Assembly (NCBI RefSeq): GCF_030268685.1
Contig: NZ_BSRQ01000002.1
Coordinates: forward strand, 682,001-746,000
Direction: 5' to 3'
Origin: Microtetraspora sp. NBRC 13810
GTDB lineage: Bacteria > Actinomycetota > Actinomycetes > Streptosporangiales > Streptosporangiaceae
DNA length: 64,000 nt
Part shown: positions 1 to 7,963 of the stretch, piece by piece
Layout of the letters: every line of letters begins with the position of its first letter
How positions within the stretch are numbered: the first letter of the stretch is position 1
Notes under the pieces: model-generated
Seen by the model: only the letters and a program-made list of their open reading frames with translations
Database searches by the model: none
What the model was told of the DNA's origin: nothing
Program-made: the position numbers and the translations under genes

Positions 1-1446
1 ATCTGCTACCGGCGGCGCGGTCACAACGAGACCGACAACCCGAGCTTCACCCAGCCGCTGATGTACGACCTGATCGACGCCAAGCGGTCCACCCGCAAGC
101 TCTACACCGAGGCGCTGATCGGCCGCGGCGACATCACGGTGGAGGAGGCCGAGCAGGCGCTCCGCGACTACCAGGAGCAGCTTGAGCGGGCCTTCACCGA
201 GACCCGCGAGGCGGTCAGGGAGCACACCGGCGAGTTCTCCCGGCCGGTGGACCCCGAGGTCGTCCCGTGGTCGCACGACGACACCCCGACGGCCATCGCC
301 GACGAGACGGTCAAGCGGGTCGTGGAGACCCAGCTCAACCTGCCCGAGGGCTTCACCGTGCACCCCCGGCTGGCGCCGGTCATCCAGCGCCGCGGCCGGA
401 TGGTGGCGGAGGACACCATCGACTGGGCGATGGGCGAGACCCTGGCCTTCGGCTCGCTGCTGCTCGACGGCCACCCGGTCCGCCTCGTCGGCCAGGACTC
501 CCGCCGCGGCACCTTCGGCCAGCGGCACGCGGTGCTGGTCGACCGGGTCTCCGGCGCCGAGCACACCCCGCTGAAGACGTTCAACCAGGGCACCACGAAG
601 TTCTACGTCTACGACTCGCTGCTGAGCGAGTTCGCGGCCATGGGCTTCGAGTACGGCTACAGCGTGGTCCGCCCGGACGCGCTGGTCGCCTGGGAGGCGC
701 AGTTCGGTGACTTCGCCAACGGCGCCCAGACGATCATCGACGAGTTCATCTCGGCGGGCGAGCAGAAGTGGGGCCAGCGCTCCGCGGTCGTGCTGCTGCT
801 GCCGCACGGTTACGAGGGCCAGGGCCCGGACCACTCCTCGGCCCGGATCGAGCGCTTCCTCCTGCTGTGCGCGCAGGACAACATGACGGTCGCGCAGCCC
901 TCCACTCCGGCCAACTACTTCCACCTGCTGCGCTGGCAGGTGCTGTCGGAGCGGCGGCGTCCGCTGGTCGTCTTCACGCCCAAGTCGCTGCTGCGGCACA
1001 AGGCGGCGGCGTCGGCCACGGCCGACTTCACCACCGGCGCCTTCCAGCCGGTCATCGGGGACAGGACGGTCGACCCGGCGGGCGTCCGGAAGGTCGTGCT
1101 CTCCTCGGGCAGGATCTACTACGACCTCGCCGCCGCGCGGGACAAGCGGGAGCGCAACGACGTCGCGCTGGTTCGGCTGGAGCGGATCTACCCGTTCCCG
1201 ACCGAGGAGCTCCAGGCGGAGCTGTCCCGCTACGCCGGTGACGTCGAGCTGGTCTGGGCGCAGGACGAGCCGCTGAACATGGGTCCGTGGCCGTTCCTCA
1301 CCCTGAAGTTCACCGAGAACCCGGACACGCTGGGCGGCCGGTCCATCTCCCGGGTGTCCCGCAAGCCCAACTCCTCCCCCGCCGTGGGTTCGCACTCGGC
1401 GCACGAGACGGAGATGGAGCGGATCATCGATCAGCTCTTCGGCTGA
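1..1446 (+). CDS. kgd: Multifunctional 2-oxoglutarate decarboxylase/dehydrogenase E1, C-terminal part (5' truncated by window)
   Basis: The reading frame is open from base 1 and supplies the last 481 residues of a protein that in actinobacteria is usually about 1,200 residues. The first visible residues include the E1 signature RRGHNETDNP and TQPLMY, followed by the transketolase-like pyrimidine domain (MGETLAFGSLL) and HGYEGQGPDHSS, all typical of SucA/Kgd. In actinobacteria the enzyme decarboxylates 2-oxoglutarate with thiamine diphosphate and feeds the succinyl-transferase step of the TCA cycle. The end SRKPNSSPAVGSHSAHE is the usual Kgd terminus. A strong hairpin follows the stop codon, so the gene probably ends its transcript here. 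The start lies outside the window. Confidence 0.95.
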   Translation: MCYRRRGHNETDNPSFTQPLMYDLIDAKRSTRKLYTEALIGRGDITVEEAEQALRDYQEQLERAFTETREAVREHTGEFSRPVDPEVVPWSHDDTPTAIADETVKRVVETQLNLPEGFTVHPRLAPVIQRRGRMVAEDTIDWAMGETLAFGSLLLDGHPVRLVGQDSRRGTFGQRHAVLVDRVSGAEHTPLKTFNQGTTKFYVYDSLLSEFAAMGFEYGYSVVRPDALVAWEAQFGDFANGAQTIIDEFISAGEQKWGQRSAVVLLLPHGYEGQGPDHSSARIERFLLLCAQDNMTVAQPSTPANYFHLLRWQVLSERRRPLVVFTPKSLLRHKAAASATADFTTGAFQPVIGDRTVDPAGVRKVVLSSGRIYYDLAAARDKRERNDVALVRLERIYPFPTEELQAELSRYAGDVELVWAQDEPLNMGPWPFLTLKFTENPDTLGGRSISRVSRKPNSSPAVGSHSAHETEMERIIDQLFG

Positions 1447-1460
1447 TCGGCAACGATGGA

Positions 1461-1499
1461 GGAAGGGGCCTCCCACGGTCGCCGTGGGGGGCCTCTTCC
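1461..1499 (+). terminator. Hairpin terminator after kgd
   Basis: An 18-bp stem (1461-1478 with 1482-1499, one G-U pair and one T/C-type wobble) closes on a 3-base loop 15 bases after the kgd stop codon. There is no long T run, as is common in actinomycetes. Confidence 0.75.
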
Positions 1500-1523
1500 C
1501 ATGTACCACCAGGACGGCAGGCA

Positions 1524-1700
1524 ATGTACTTCACGGATCGGGGCATCGAGGAGCTCGTCGAGCGCCGGGGTGCCGAGGACGTCACCATCGGCTGGCTGGC
1601 CGAGCGGCTGCGCGAGTTCGTGGATCTGAACCCGGAGTTCGAGACGCCGGTCGAGCGGCTGGCCACCTGGCTGGCCCGGCTGGACGACGAGGACGAGTGA
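1524..1700 (+). CDS. Small DUF6104-type conserved protein
   Basis: A 58-residue protein beginning MYFTDRGIEELVERRG and ending in an acidic LARLDDEDE tail. I recognise it as the short actinobacterial family DUF6104, which is often found directly after kgd; its function is unknown. The body reads as two or three amphipathic helices (WLAERLREFVDLNPEF, ERLATWLARL) with no cysteine, signal peptide or membrane segment. The ATG at 1524 is chosen because the family consensus starts exactly there. The longer in-frame extension runs back through the kgd gene and the terminator and is not plausible. It lies 24 bases after the kgd terminator. Confidence 0.8.
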   Translation: MYFTDRGIEELVERRGAEDVTIGWLAERLREFVDLNPEFETPVERLATWLARLDDEDE

Positions 1701-1717
1701 CCTCTGCCCGACGACAA

Positions 1718-1760
1718 ACGCGATACATCTTGACTTTCGCCAGACGCGACATATCGTGTC
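1718..1760 (+). promoter_or_regulatory. Promoter with overlapping repeated operator for the DUF4097-padR operon
   Basis: A -35 element TTGACT (1730-1735) and a -10-like TATCGT (1752-1757, 16-bp spacing) precede the operon. Two 17-base copies beginning ACGCGA (1718-1734 and 1744-1760) match at 13 of 17 positions and overlap both promoter elements. The inner parts, CGATACAT and ACATATCG, also form an imperfect inverted repeat. This layout suits autorepression by the PadR protein encoded downstream; that link is inferred. Confidence 0.6.
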
Positions 1761-1793
1761 TTGTGTAGGTACTCGCGTGAGAAGGGCGGGGCC

Positions 1794-2594
1794 ATGCCCC
1801 AGTGGACGATAGACCGGCCGGAAAAGCTCACCTTCGGCCCGGTGCGCCGGCTCAACGTGCGCATCGTGGCGGGTCGGCTGGCCGTACTGGCCAGTGACGG
1901 GCCGCCGACCCTTGAGGTGACCGACATCGGCACCCCGCCGTTGGTCGTCACCCACGACGACGACGGCACGCTCACCGTGGCGTACAAGGACCTCACCTGG
2001 GACGGCCTGCTCGGCTGGCTGCGCCCCGGGCGGCGGGACACCACGCTGACGCTGACCGTGCCGCAGAACTGCCCGGTCCAGGCGGGCGTGATCACGGCCA
2101 GCGCCCTGGTGGCGGGCTTCGACAACCGCACCCGGGTCAAGAGCGTGTCCGGCGAGATCCTGCTCGACGGCGTGAGCGGCGACGTCCACGCCGAGACCGT
2201 CTCCGGCAGCGTCGAGAGCCGCAGCCTCACCGGCGACCTGGCCTTCACCAGCGTCTCGGGGGAGCTCACCGTGGCCGACGGCACGCCGCGCCGGCTGCGC
2301 GCCAACACGGTCTCCGGCCGGATCACCGCCGACCTCACCCTCCCGCCGACCGGCCACGTCACCCTGCACAGCATCTCGGGCTCGATCCTGGTACGGCTGC
2401 CGCACCAGGTGGACACCGACGTCAGCCTGCGCTCCACATCCGGCCAGCTGGAGACGACGTTCGACCATCTGAACGGGGCGGACGACTTCCCCGGCACCAA
2501 GTCCCTGTCCGGCAGGCTGGGCGGCGGCATGGCCTCGCTGTCCGCCACCACGATCTCGGCCGACGTCACGTTGCTCAAGGGAGACAAGCGATGA
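1794..2594 (+). CDS. DUF4097-family beta-repeat protein
   Basis: A 266-residue protein whose middle (about residues 100-230) is made of short repeated strands containing VSGEI, VSGDV, VSGSV and VSGEL, the pattern of DUF4097 (adhesin-like beta-helix) proteins. No signal peptide or membrane segment is visible, so it is probably cytoplasmic. Family members are commonly co-transcribed with PadR regulators; their biochemical role is not known. The ATG at 1794 follows a purine-rich GAGAAGGGCGGGG site. An upstream in-frame TTG at 1761 lacks such a site. Its stop overlaps the padR start by 4 bases (ATGA), so the two are translationally coupled. Confidence 0.8.
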   Translation: MPQWTIDRPEKLTFGPVRRLNVRIVAGRLAVLASDGPPTLEVTDIGTPPLVVTHDDDGTLTVAYKDLTWDGLLGWLRPGRRDTTLTLTVPQNCPVQAGVITASALVAGFDNRTRVKSVSGEILLDGVSGDVHAETVSGSVESRSLTGDLAFTSVSGELTVADGTPRRLRANTVSGRITADLTLPPTGHVTLHSISGSILVRLPHQVDTDVSLRSTSGQLETTFDHLNGADDFPGTKSLSGRLGGGMASLSATTISADVTLLKGDKR

Positions 2595-3424
2595 GCCCGG
2601 TGTTCGGTCACGGCCGCCTCCGGCTCTACCTGCTCAAGCTGCTGGAGGAGAGCCCCCGGCACGGCTACGAGGTGATCCGGCTGCTCCAGGACCGCTTCCT
2701 CGGCGTCTACTCGCCCTCCCCCGGCACGATCTACCCCCGGCTCGCGCGGCTGGAGGAGGAGGGCCTGGTCACCCACGAGGTCGTGGAGGGCAAGAAGGTC
2801 TTCCAGCTCACCGACAAGGGCCGCGCCGAGCTCGACGACCGGCTGGACGAGCTGGCCGACCTGGAGCAGGAGATCACCGAGTCGGTCCGCGACATCGCCC
2901 GCGAGGTGAAGGAGGACGTCCGCGACACGGTCCGCTCGCTGCGCGAGGAGCTCACCCAGATGGCCCGCGACGTACGGCGGGACGGCACGTCGGAGAAGAC
3001 CGACGGCACGCGGTCGCGCAAGGAGTCGCACGACAAGTGGCAGCGCGCCCACCGGGCCGAGTGGGAGCGGGAGCAGAAGCGGCACGCCGCCGAGTGGCAG
3101 CGCCTCGCCCGCGAGCAGGCCGACGAGTGGCGGCGGCACGCGACCGACTGGCGCAGGCACGCCAACGACTGGCGGGAGGAGGGCGAGCGCTGGTCCGGCG
3201 AGTGGAACCGCATCTGGAAGGACACCTGGGCCGTCTTCGGCGGCGTCCAGGACACCGACACCAGGGCGCGGCTCGACGCCGAGCTGGGCGAGGTGCTCGC
3301 GGACTTCGTCAGCGCCGTACGGCGGGCGGCGTCCGACACCGAACTGACCGAGGCGACGGTCGCCGAATGCCGCGCGGCCCTCGACGAGGCCGCCGCGCGC
3401 ATCCGCGACACCCTGCGGCGATGA
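2591..3424 (+). CDS. PadR-family transcriptional regulator with long coiled-coil tail
   Basis: 277 residues. The first 80 form a winged helix typical of PadR (LYLLKLLEESPRHGYEVI, GTIYPRLARLEEEGLV). The remaining two thirds are unusually long for the family: a charged helical stretch (about 85-135) and then a run of repeated W-R-R/H-A-x-D/E-W units (about 145-205) that should form an extended coiled coil. PadR proteins repress by dimer binding to inverted repeats, and the repeat in the promoter of this operon is the likely target. The gene overlaps the DUF4097 gene by 4 bases. Regulator identity is secure; the role of the tail is unknown. Confidence 0.85.
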   Translation: MSPVFGHGRLRLYLLKLLEESPRHGYEVIRLLQDRFLGVYSPSPGTIYPRLARLEEEGLVTHEVVEGKKVFQLTDKGRAELDDRLDELADLEQEITESVRDIAREVKEDVRDTVRSLREELTQMARDVRRDGTSEKTDGTRSRKESHDKWQRAHRAEWEREQKRHAAEWQRLAREQADEWRRHATDWRRHANDWREEGERWSGEWNRIWKDTWAVFGGVQDTDTRARLDAELGEVLADFVSAVRRAASDTELTEATVAECRAALDEAAARIRDTLRR

Positions 3425-3581
3425 TGACCCTCGCGGCCCTGCGCCCTCCCCTCCTCCGCCCAGGTCACTCCCCCGACGACGACCCCCCGGTCCACACCCC
3501 CACCCCCGCCCCGTCCACCCCGACCCAGAACACCTGACCCGGGGACGCCCCACCCGCGGCCCGTCCCCCGTCCCCCGTGCG

Positions 3582-3606
3582 CCCGGACGGTGCGGGGCCG
3601 TCCGGG
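3582..3606. terminator. Hairpin between convergent padR operon and oxidoreductase
   Basis: Perfect 9-bp stem CCCGGACGG/CCGTCCGGG around a 7-base loop, lying between convergent genes. The preceding 3425-3580 is C-rich and holds no recognisable gene. Confidence 0.5.
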
Positions 3607-3624
3607 GGCGGTGTTTCCCGGGGG

Positions 3625-4581
3625 TCAGAGGGTGAAGACGATCTTTCCGAAGACGTCGCCCTCGTGCAGGGCGGAGAAGCCGTCGCGCGCCTGCGTGAGC
3701 GGGAGGGTGCGATCGATCAGCGGGCGGACGCCGGTCTGCGTGAGGAAGGTGGCGAGCCGGCCGAGCTGGTCACGGGTGCCCATGGTCGTGCCGGTGACGG
3801 AGAGCTGGAGGAAGAAGACCCGGTTCAGCTCGGCCGACGGGGTCTGGCCGGAGGTCGCCCCGGAGACCACGATCCGGCCCCCCGGCCGCAGCGACTTCAG
3901 CGAGTGGTCCCAGGTGGCCTGGCCGACGGTCTCCATGACCGCGTCCACCCGCTCGGGCAACCGGGCGCCGGACGCGAACGCCTGGTCCGCGCCGAGCTCC
4001 AGCGCCTTCGCCCGCTTCTCCTCCGAACGGCTGGTGACCCACATCCGGTAGCCGCCGGCCCGGCCGAGCGCGATGAGCGCGGTCGCCACCCCGCCGCCGG
4101 CCCCCTGCACGAGCACCGTCGACCCCGGCTCCAGGCCCGCCTTGTCGAACAGCATCCGGTAGGCCGTGAGCCACGCGGTGGGCAGGCAGGCCGCCTCCTC
4201 GAAGGACAGCGCGGCCGGCTTGGGCACGAGGTTGCGGCGCGGCACGGCCACCCGCTCGGCGAAGGTGCCGTCGTGCACCTCCGACAGCAGGGAACGCTTC
4301 GGGTCGAGCGTCTCGTCGGCCCCGGTACCGATCACCGAGTGCACGATCACCTCGTTGCCGTCCTCGTCCACCCCGGCGGCGTCACAGCCGAGGACGATGG
4401 GCAGGCGTTCCTTCCGGATGCCCACGCCCTTGAGCGTCCACAGGTCGTGGTGGTTGAGCGCGGTCGCCCTGACGGTCACCGTCGTCCAGCCGTCGGGCAC
4501 CTTGGGCTCCGGGTGATCGCCGAGCGTGAGCCCGGTGAGCGGATTGTCGGGATCGAACTGTGTGGCGGTTACGGCGAACAT
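3625..4581 (-). CDS. Zinc-free quinone-oxidoreductase-type MDR dehydrogenase
   Basis: 318 residues of the medium-chain dehydrogenase/reductase superfamily. The N-terminal GroES-like part has ALNHHDLW and LGCDAAG, and the Rossmann part has VLVQGAGGGVATALI near residue 155, so it should bind NADPH. The structural-zinc cysteine cluster of alcohol dehydrogenases is absent, which places it with quinone oxidoreductases and enoyl reductases rather than zinc alcohol dehydrogenases. Substrate unknown. It starts 9 bases after the stop of the gene at 4591-5511 on the same strand, so the two probably form an operon. Confidence 0.8.
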   Translation of the reverse strand: MFAVTATQFDPDNPLTGLTLGDHPEPKVPDGWTTVTVRATALNHHDLWTLKGVGIRKERLPIVLGCDAAGVDEDGNEVIVHSVIGTGADETLDPKRSLLSEVHDGTFAERVAVPRRNLVPKPAALSFEEAACLPTAWLTAYRMLFDKAGLEPGSTVLVQGAGGGVATALIALGRAGGYRMWVTSRSEEKRAKALELGADQAFASGARLPERVDAVMETVGQATWDHSLKSLRPGGRIVVSGATSGQTPSAELNRVFFLQLSVTGTTMGTRDQLGRLATFLTQTGVRPLIDRTLPLTQARDGFSALHEGDVFGKIVFTL

Positions 4582-4590
4582 GGCCGCACC

Positions 4591-5511
4591 TTAACTCTTT
4601 CCCTCCTCCAGGGAACGCACCTGGATGCCCTGGAGGAGCCGATCGGTCAGCTCCGGGCCCGCGCCGACGACGACCAGCACGTCCCCCTGGCAGGCCCGCC
4701 CGGAGAAAACGCCGCTCAGGACGTGGAACGGCAACGGCGAGCCGCGCCCGCACCGGGGTGTCGGCGTCAGCACCACGAGGGGCCCCGTCTCGCCGCCGAA
4801 CCACAGCTGCGGCCCCACCGCCCGCTCCCGGGAGATGTCCCCCGGCCTGGCCAGCTCCACGGGCTGTCGCGCACTGAGCACGAGATAGCCGTCGGAGCGG
4901 ACCTCGCCGCGCAGGTTCTCAGCCATGGTCATGCGGCGGTCGAAGGTGAGCGCGCTGGTGCCCGGGTCGCGCATCGCCATCGTCCACCGGCCGAAGGTGT
5001 AGACGGTGACATGCCCCTCAGGCTGCCCCGCCCGGCGCGGCCACAGCGCGACGTTGCCGGTCAGGTCCCGCAGCTTCTCGCCGCTCCCGCCGGAGATCTC
5101 CACCTCGCCGCCGAGCGGCGCGTAGAGCCGCCGCGCCACACCCAGCTCGTCGTAGCGCACCCCGATGGCGGGACGCACGCCGAGCCCGGCGAGGTCCAGG
5201 GAGGCGGGGTAGCTGACCCGGGCCCGTGACCCGTCGGGGAAGGTGACGTCGAGCGACTCCCGCCCGTCACCGGCCGGCCTCGGCTCGGGGTAGAGCACGT
5301 TGGGCCGGGCCTCGACGCTGGTCAGCGCCGGTTGCGGGGTCGGCCCCGGCGTCCGCTGCCCGGGAACCGGCGGGATGGGCGCCGGTTCGAAGTCCACCAC
5401 CAGGCCGACGAGGGGCACCGCGACCAGCGCGGCGACGATCACCATCGTGATCCGGCCGCGCCGCCGGGGCGGCTCAACTTCGATGATCTCGTATCGGTCG
5501 TCGCCGACCAC
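4591..5511 (-). CDS. Single-pass membrane protein of unknown function
   Basis: 306 residues: a charged cytoplasmic N-terminus (about 1-20), one hydrophobic segment TMVIVAALVAVPLVGLVVDF (about 22-41), a Pro-rich linker, then an extracytoplasmic beta-rich domain of about 230 residues. Two Cys near the end (PRCGRG and GRACQGD) could form a disulfide. I do not recognise a family. The start used is GTG at 5511; no strong ribosome-binding site is visible, so the start is uncertain. It runs directly into the oxidoreductase gene. Confidence 0.65.
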   Translation of the reverse strand: MVGDDRYEIIEVEPPRRRGRITMVIVAALVAVPLVGLVVDFEPAPIPPVPGQRTPGPTPQPALTSVEARPNVLYPEPRPAGDGRESLDVTFPDGSRARVSYPASLDLAGLGVRPAIGVRYDELGVARRLYAPLGGEVEISGGSGEKLRDLTGNVALWPRRAGQPEGHVTVYTFGRWTMAMRDPGTSALTFDRRMTMAENLRGEVRSDGYLVLSARQPVELARPGDISRERAVGPQLWFGGETGPLVVLTPTPRCGRGSPLPFHVLSGVFSGRACQGDVLVVVGAGPELTDRLLQGIQVRSLEEGKS

Positions 5512-5548
5512 CGTGCCGCCTTCGAAGCCGGGGGTGCCTGCTTCAAGT

Positions 5549-5974
5549 TCAGTTCAGCGGGTGGCGGGAACGCAAGCCCTTGAACTTGGCGAAGTCGCCG
5601 TCACAGGTCACGAATTCGCAACCATGCTCGATCGCGAGCGCGGCGAGATAGGCGTCGGGCACCAGCTTCCCGGTCGCCGCCGTCTCCCGGCAGAGCCGCG
5701 AGAAGATCTCCCAGTGCCTGCGCCCGGCATGGAGGACGACCGCATGCGGTTGGTTGCGCACCCGCTCGGCGAACTCCAGCGCGACGTCCAGCGGTGACGG
5801 ATTGGGGATTCGCGCGTTCGTGACAACACGGAGGAAGCCGGCGATCACGGCGTCGCTGACCGCGTAGGTCTCCTCTCCGTTGACCAGGTCACCGACGAAG
5901 GCGAGGTAGTCCTTGTGCCGGTCCGCGTCTTCGCGATGGGCGTTGATCAGCACGTTAACGTCGAGCAGTTGCAT
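5549..5974 (-). CDS. vapC: PIN-domain ribonuclease toxin, VapC-like
   Basis: 141 residues beginning MQLLDVNVLINAHRED. The acidic residues of a PIN nuclease are present: Asp5 in LLDVNVLI, the Asp in PDAYLAALAIEHG, and the pair in TCDGDF near residue 128. VapC toxins cleave RNA and are blocked by a co-encoded VapB. The ATG at 5974 is preceded by an excellent GAGGAGG site 6 bases away, which decides the start over a longer frame beginning at 6010. The start lies inside the antitoxin gene (20-base overlap), the usual VapBC arrangement. Confidence 0.85.
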   Translation of the reverse strand: MQLLDVNVLINAHREDADRHKDYLAFVGDLVNGEETYAVSDAVIAGFLRVVTNARIPNPSPLDVALEFAERVRNQPHAVVLHAGRRHWEIFSRLCRETAATGKLVPDAYLAALAIEHGCEFVTCDGDFAKFKGLRSRHPLN

Positions 5975-6239
5975 CCCGGACCTCCTCGTATCCAGAGCAC
6001 TCCTCGACATCGATCAGTTCCTTGATCACTTCCGTGCTGAAGTGCGCGGCCGGCGCGTCCGCGCGGTGTCCGGCGGTGGGCAGCACGACGATCGGCCGGT
6101 GGTCGGCCTGGATCGCGCGATTGAGCAGCTGCCGCAAGGCATCCTCCATCACTGAGTTGAGACTGCGTCCGTGCTCCGCCGCGAAGGCCTTCGCCTCGCT
6201 CAGAAGCGTCTCGTCGAGCCGAAACGTGGTTCTGCGCAT
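5955..6239 (-). CDS. vapB: Ribbon-helix-helix antitoxin, VapB-like
   Basis: 94 residues. The start MRRTTFRLDETLLSEAKAFA and GRSLNSVMEDALRQLL form a ribbon-helix-helix DNA-binding domain; the C-terminal half (IQADHRPIVVLPTAGH onward) would wrap the toxin. The ATG at 6239 has GGGGAGG 8 bases upstream. Longer in-frame starts at 6266-6269 exist but lack such a site. Overlaps the toxin gene by 20 bases. Such antitoxins normally repress their own promoter with the toxin as co-repressor. Confidence 0.85.
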   Translation of the reverse strand: MRRTTFRLDETLLSEAKAFAAEHGRSLNSVMEDALRQLLNRAIQADHRPIVVLPTAGHRADAPAAHFSTEVIKELIDVEECSGYEEVRDATARR

Positions 6240-6677
6240 GACTCCAGCCTCCCCGGTCGGCATCATGATGTCAACACCCAAGGTAATCGTATGGCAACCC
6301 AACGTGTAACCGGAACCCCACAACCGCCCGGGACGCCACGGCGAGGAAAACGACGACGAAACGACCCCACCGCGACCCGAGTTACCGGTGTGACGCGTTT
6401 CCATTTCGCCGGATCTGGTGCCGGAGTTTCGCCGGACGCTGTTTGTTGCCGAAGGAATCCGCGAGGGCAAACGCCGGTTTCCGCCCGCCGTACCCGCCGT
6501 CGACCTGCGGATACATCGGTCGCACAGTTATTCATAAACGGTATATCCATAACGGACGCGCATCGCCGATAGCTTTCCGGTTGGTTCTGCGGCGCGCGTC
6601 ACATCGAGTCCGTTAGCGTTCCGAACGTTTTTACGGCTGGGAAGTCCCGCCCAGCTCGGAGAAACGGAAGGAGCTCC
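6240..6677. other. Divergent intergenic region between vapB and protease A
   Basis: 438 bases with no supportable gene. The right side is lower in GC (around 6525-6560, TTATTCATAAACGG and TATATCC) and probably holds the protease A promoter. A 6-bp stem hairpin GCTGGG (6636-6641)/CCCAGC (6650-6655) lies in the leader just before the ribosome-binding site. Confidence 0.4.
6261..6270. promoter_or_regulatory. Palindrome upstream of vapB, candidate autoregulatory operator
   Basis: A perfect 10-bp palindrome CATCATGATG sits 22 bases before the vapB start, in the 5' leader or core promoter. A TACGAT element at 6291-6286 on the minus strand could be its -10. VapBC operators are short palindromes in this position, but binding here is inferred. 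Confidence 0.4.
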
Positions 6678-7802
6678 ATGATTTCCCGAGCACGGCGCCT
6701 CATGATCCCCCTCACCGGTGTGCTCCTCGCCACCGGCGTGATCGGCGCCACCACGGCCACCGGCGCGAACGCCGGGGCCGCGGCACCAGGCGACGTCGTG
6801 TCCCGCGCGGCGTCGGCCTCCGTCGAGGAGGCCATCGAATTCTGGTCGCCCGCCAAGATGCGCGCGGCCAAGGACGCCACGGACGAACTCGACGTCAACG
6901 TCCGCGGCACGGGCAGCAGCCACAAGGCCGTCCCCGACGGACCTGCCGGCACCGTTCCGCCGATCGGCGCAGAGAAGGCCAAGCCGATCAGCACCAAGCA
7001 GGTCAACCTGCCCAACACGGTCGGCCGGGTGTTCTTCACCCTGCCGGGCAAGAGCCCGACCGACCCGGCGAGCTGGAAGTACTGCTCAGGCAGTTCCGTC
7101 CAGGGCAAGTACCGCAACGTGGTCGCCACGTCGGCCCACTGCGTCTACGACGTGAAGCGCAACACCTTCTACGACAACTGGATCTTCATTCCGTCCTACT
7201 GGGACGGCGACCAGATCTGGGACGGCAAGACGCCGTACGGGATCTACGCCGCGAAGTGGTTCAACGCGCACGACGACTTCGTCGTGAAGGAGGACTACGA
7301 CTACGACTACGCCTTCGTCAACGTGCACGGCGGCGTGAAGATCAAGTGGAAGCAGGTCAACGGCAAGTGGGTGCCGGACGACGTCACCAAGGCCGGTCGC
7401 CTCGGTGACAACGTCGGCGGCCAGGGATTCACCTGGAACCGCAGCACCAAGGCCACCGTCTTCTCCTTCGGCTACCCGGCCGGACGGCACCCCGACGGCG
7501 ACAAGCCGTACACGGGCCGGACGATGAAGTGGTGCTACGGCACGACGGCTCCCATGCCGGCCGGGCCCGCCTACCGCATCCAGGAGCACGTCGGCTTCAA
7601 GTGCGCCTTCACCGCCGGCGCCAGCGGCGGCCCCCTGCTCTACAGCTACAAGAACTCCAGCCGCACCGGCTACCTGATCGGCGTCAACAGCGTCGCCTGG
7701 GACACCGACGGCAACGACCGCTACGACCGCATCTCGTCGCCGTACTTCAACAGCGACACCTACGACGTCTACAAGAAGGCGGCCAACCGCTGGACCGAGT
7801 AA
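6678..7802 (+). CDS. Secreted chymotrypsin-fold serine protease, paralogue A
   Basis: 374 residues. Signal peptide about 1-33 (basic start, hydrophobic core, cleavage near ANA), a pro-like region to about residue 110 containing EFWSPAKMRAAKDA, then a chymotrypsin-fold domain beginning NLPNTVGRVFF. The triad is complete: His154 (VATSAHCVYD), Asp210 (DYDYAFVNV) and Ser316 (GASGGPL). Residue 315, at the position of trypsin Asp194, is Ala, as in V8-like bacterial enzymes. The ATG at 6678 follows CGGAAGGAG. It is the smallest of five paralogues in the window and lacks the insertion found in B, D and E. Should be an exported endopeptidase; specificity unknown. Confidence 0.9.
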   Translation: MISRARRLMIPLTGVLLATGVIGATTATGANAGAAAPGDVVSRAASASVEEAIEFWSPAKMRAAKDATDELDVNVRGTGSSHKAVPDGPAGTVPPIGAEKAKPISTKQVNLPNTVGRVFFTLPGKSPTDPASWKYCSGSSVQGKYRNVVATSAHCVYDVKRNTFYDNWIFIPSYWDGDQIWDGKTPYGIYAAKWFNAHDDFVVKEDYDYDYAFVNVHGGVKIKWKQVNGKWVPDDVTKAGRLGDNVGGQGFTWNRSTKATVFSFGYPAGRHPDGDKPYTGRTMKWCYGTTAPMPAGPAYRIQEHVGFKCAFTAGASGGPLLYSYKNSSRTGYLIGVNSVAWDTDGNDRYDRISSPYFNSDTYDVYKKAANRWTE

Positions 7803-7846
7803 CCCTCCGGGCGGCCGTCAGGCCATTCGGCCGCCCCTGACCCAGA

Positions 7847-7880
7847 AAAGGGCCCGGATCCCTCAGTCCGGGCCCTTTTC
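7847..7880. terminator. Bidirectional intrinsic terminator after protease A
   Basis: Perfect 13-bp stem (AAAAGGGCCCGGA at 7847-7859 with 7868-7880) around an 8-base loop, with A and T runs at the two ends, so it can act on both strands between protease A and ridA. Confidence 0.85.
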
Positions 7881-7888
7881 GCCGTCCC

Positions 7889-7963
7889 AGTCCGGGGAAA
7901 CCGACCCATCAGTCCGGGGAACCGGCCCAGTCCCGGGGAGCGACTCAGTCCCGGGGAACCGAC
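7889..7963. repeat. Short tandem copies of the ridA 3' end
   Basis: Four degenerate units of about 18-20 bases built on CAGTCC(C)GGGGAACCGAC run in tandem. The last unit contains the stop codon and final codons of the ridA gene on the minus strand; the other three lie just outside the gene. This looks like local slippage duplication of the gene end. Confidence 0.6.

Noticed and set aside
1424-3553. Long antisense frame opposite the DUF4097-padR operon
   Set aside because: A GC-codon-bias shadow; it has low-complexity Arg/Ser/Pro composition and no domain, and it crosses a promoter and a terminator.
3577-5229. Long plus-strand frame opposite the oxidoreductase and membrane protein genes
   Set aside because: Composition is typical of an antisense shadow (Arg/Gly/His-rich) and the minus-strand genes are well supported.
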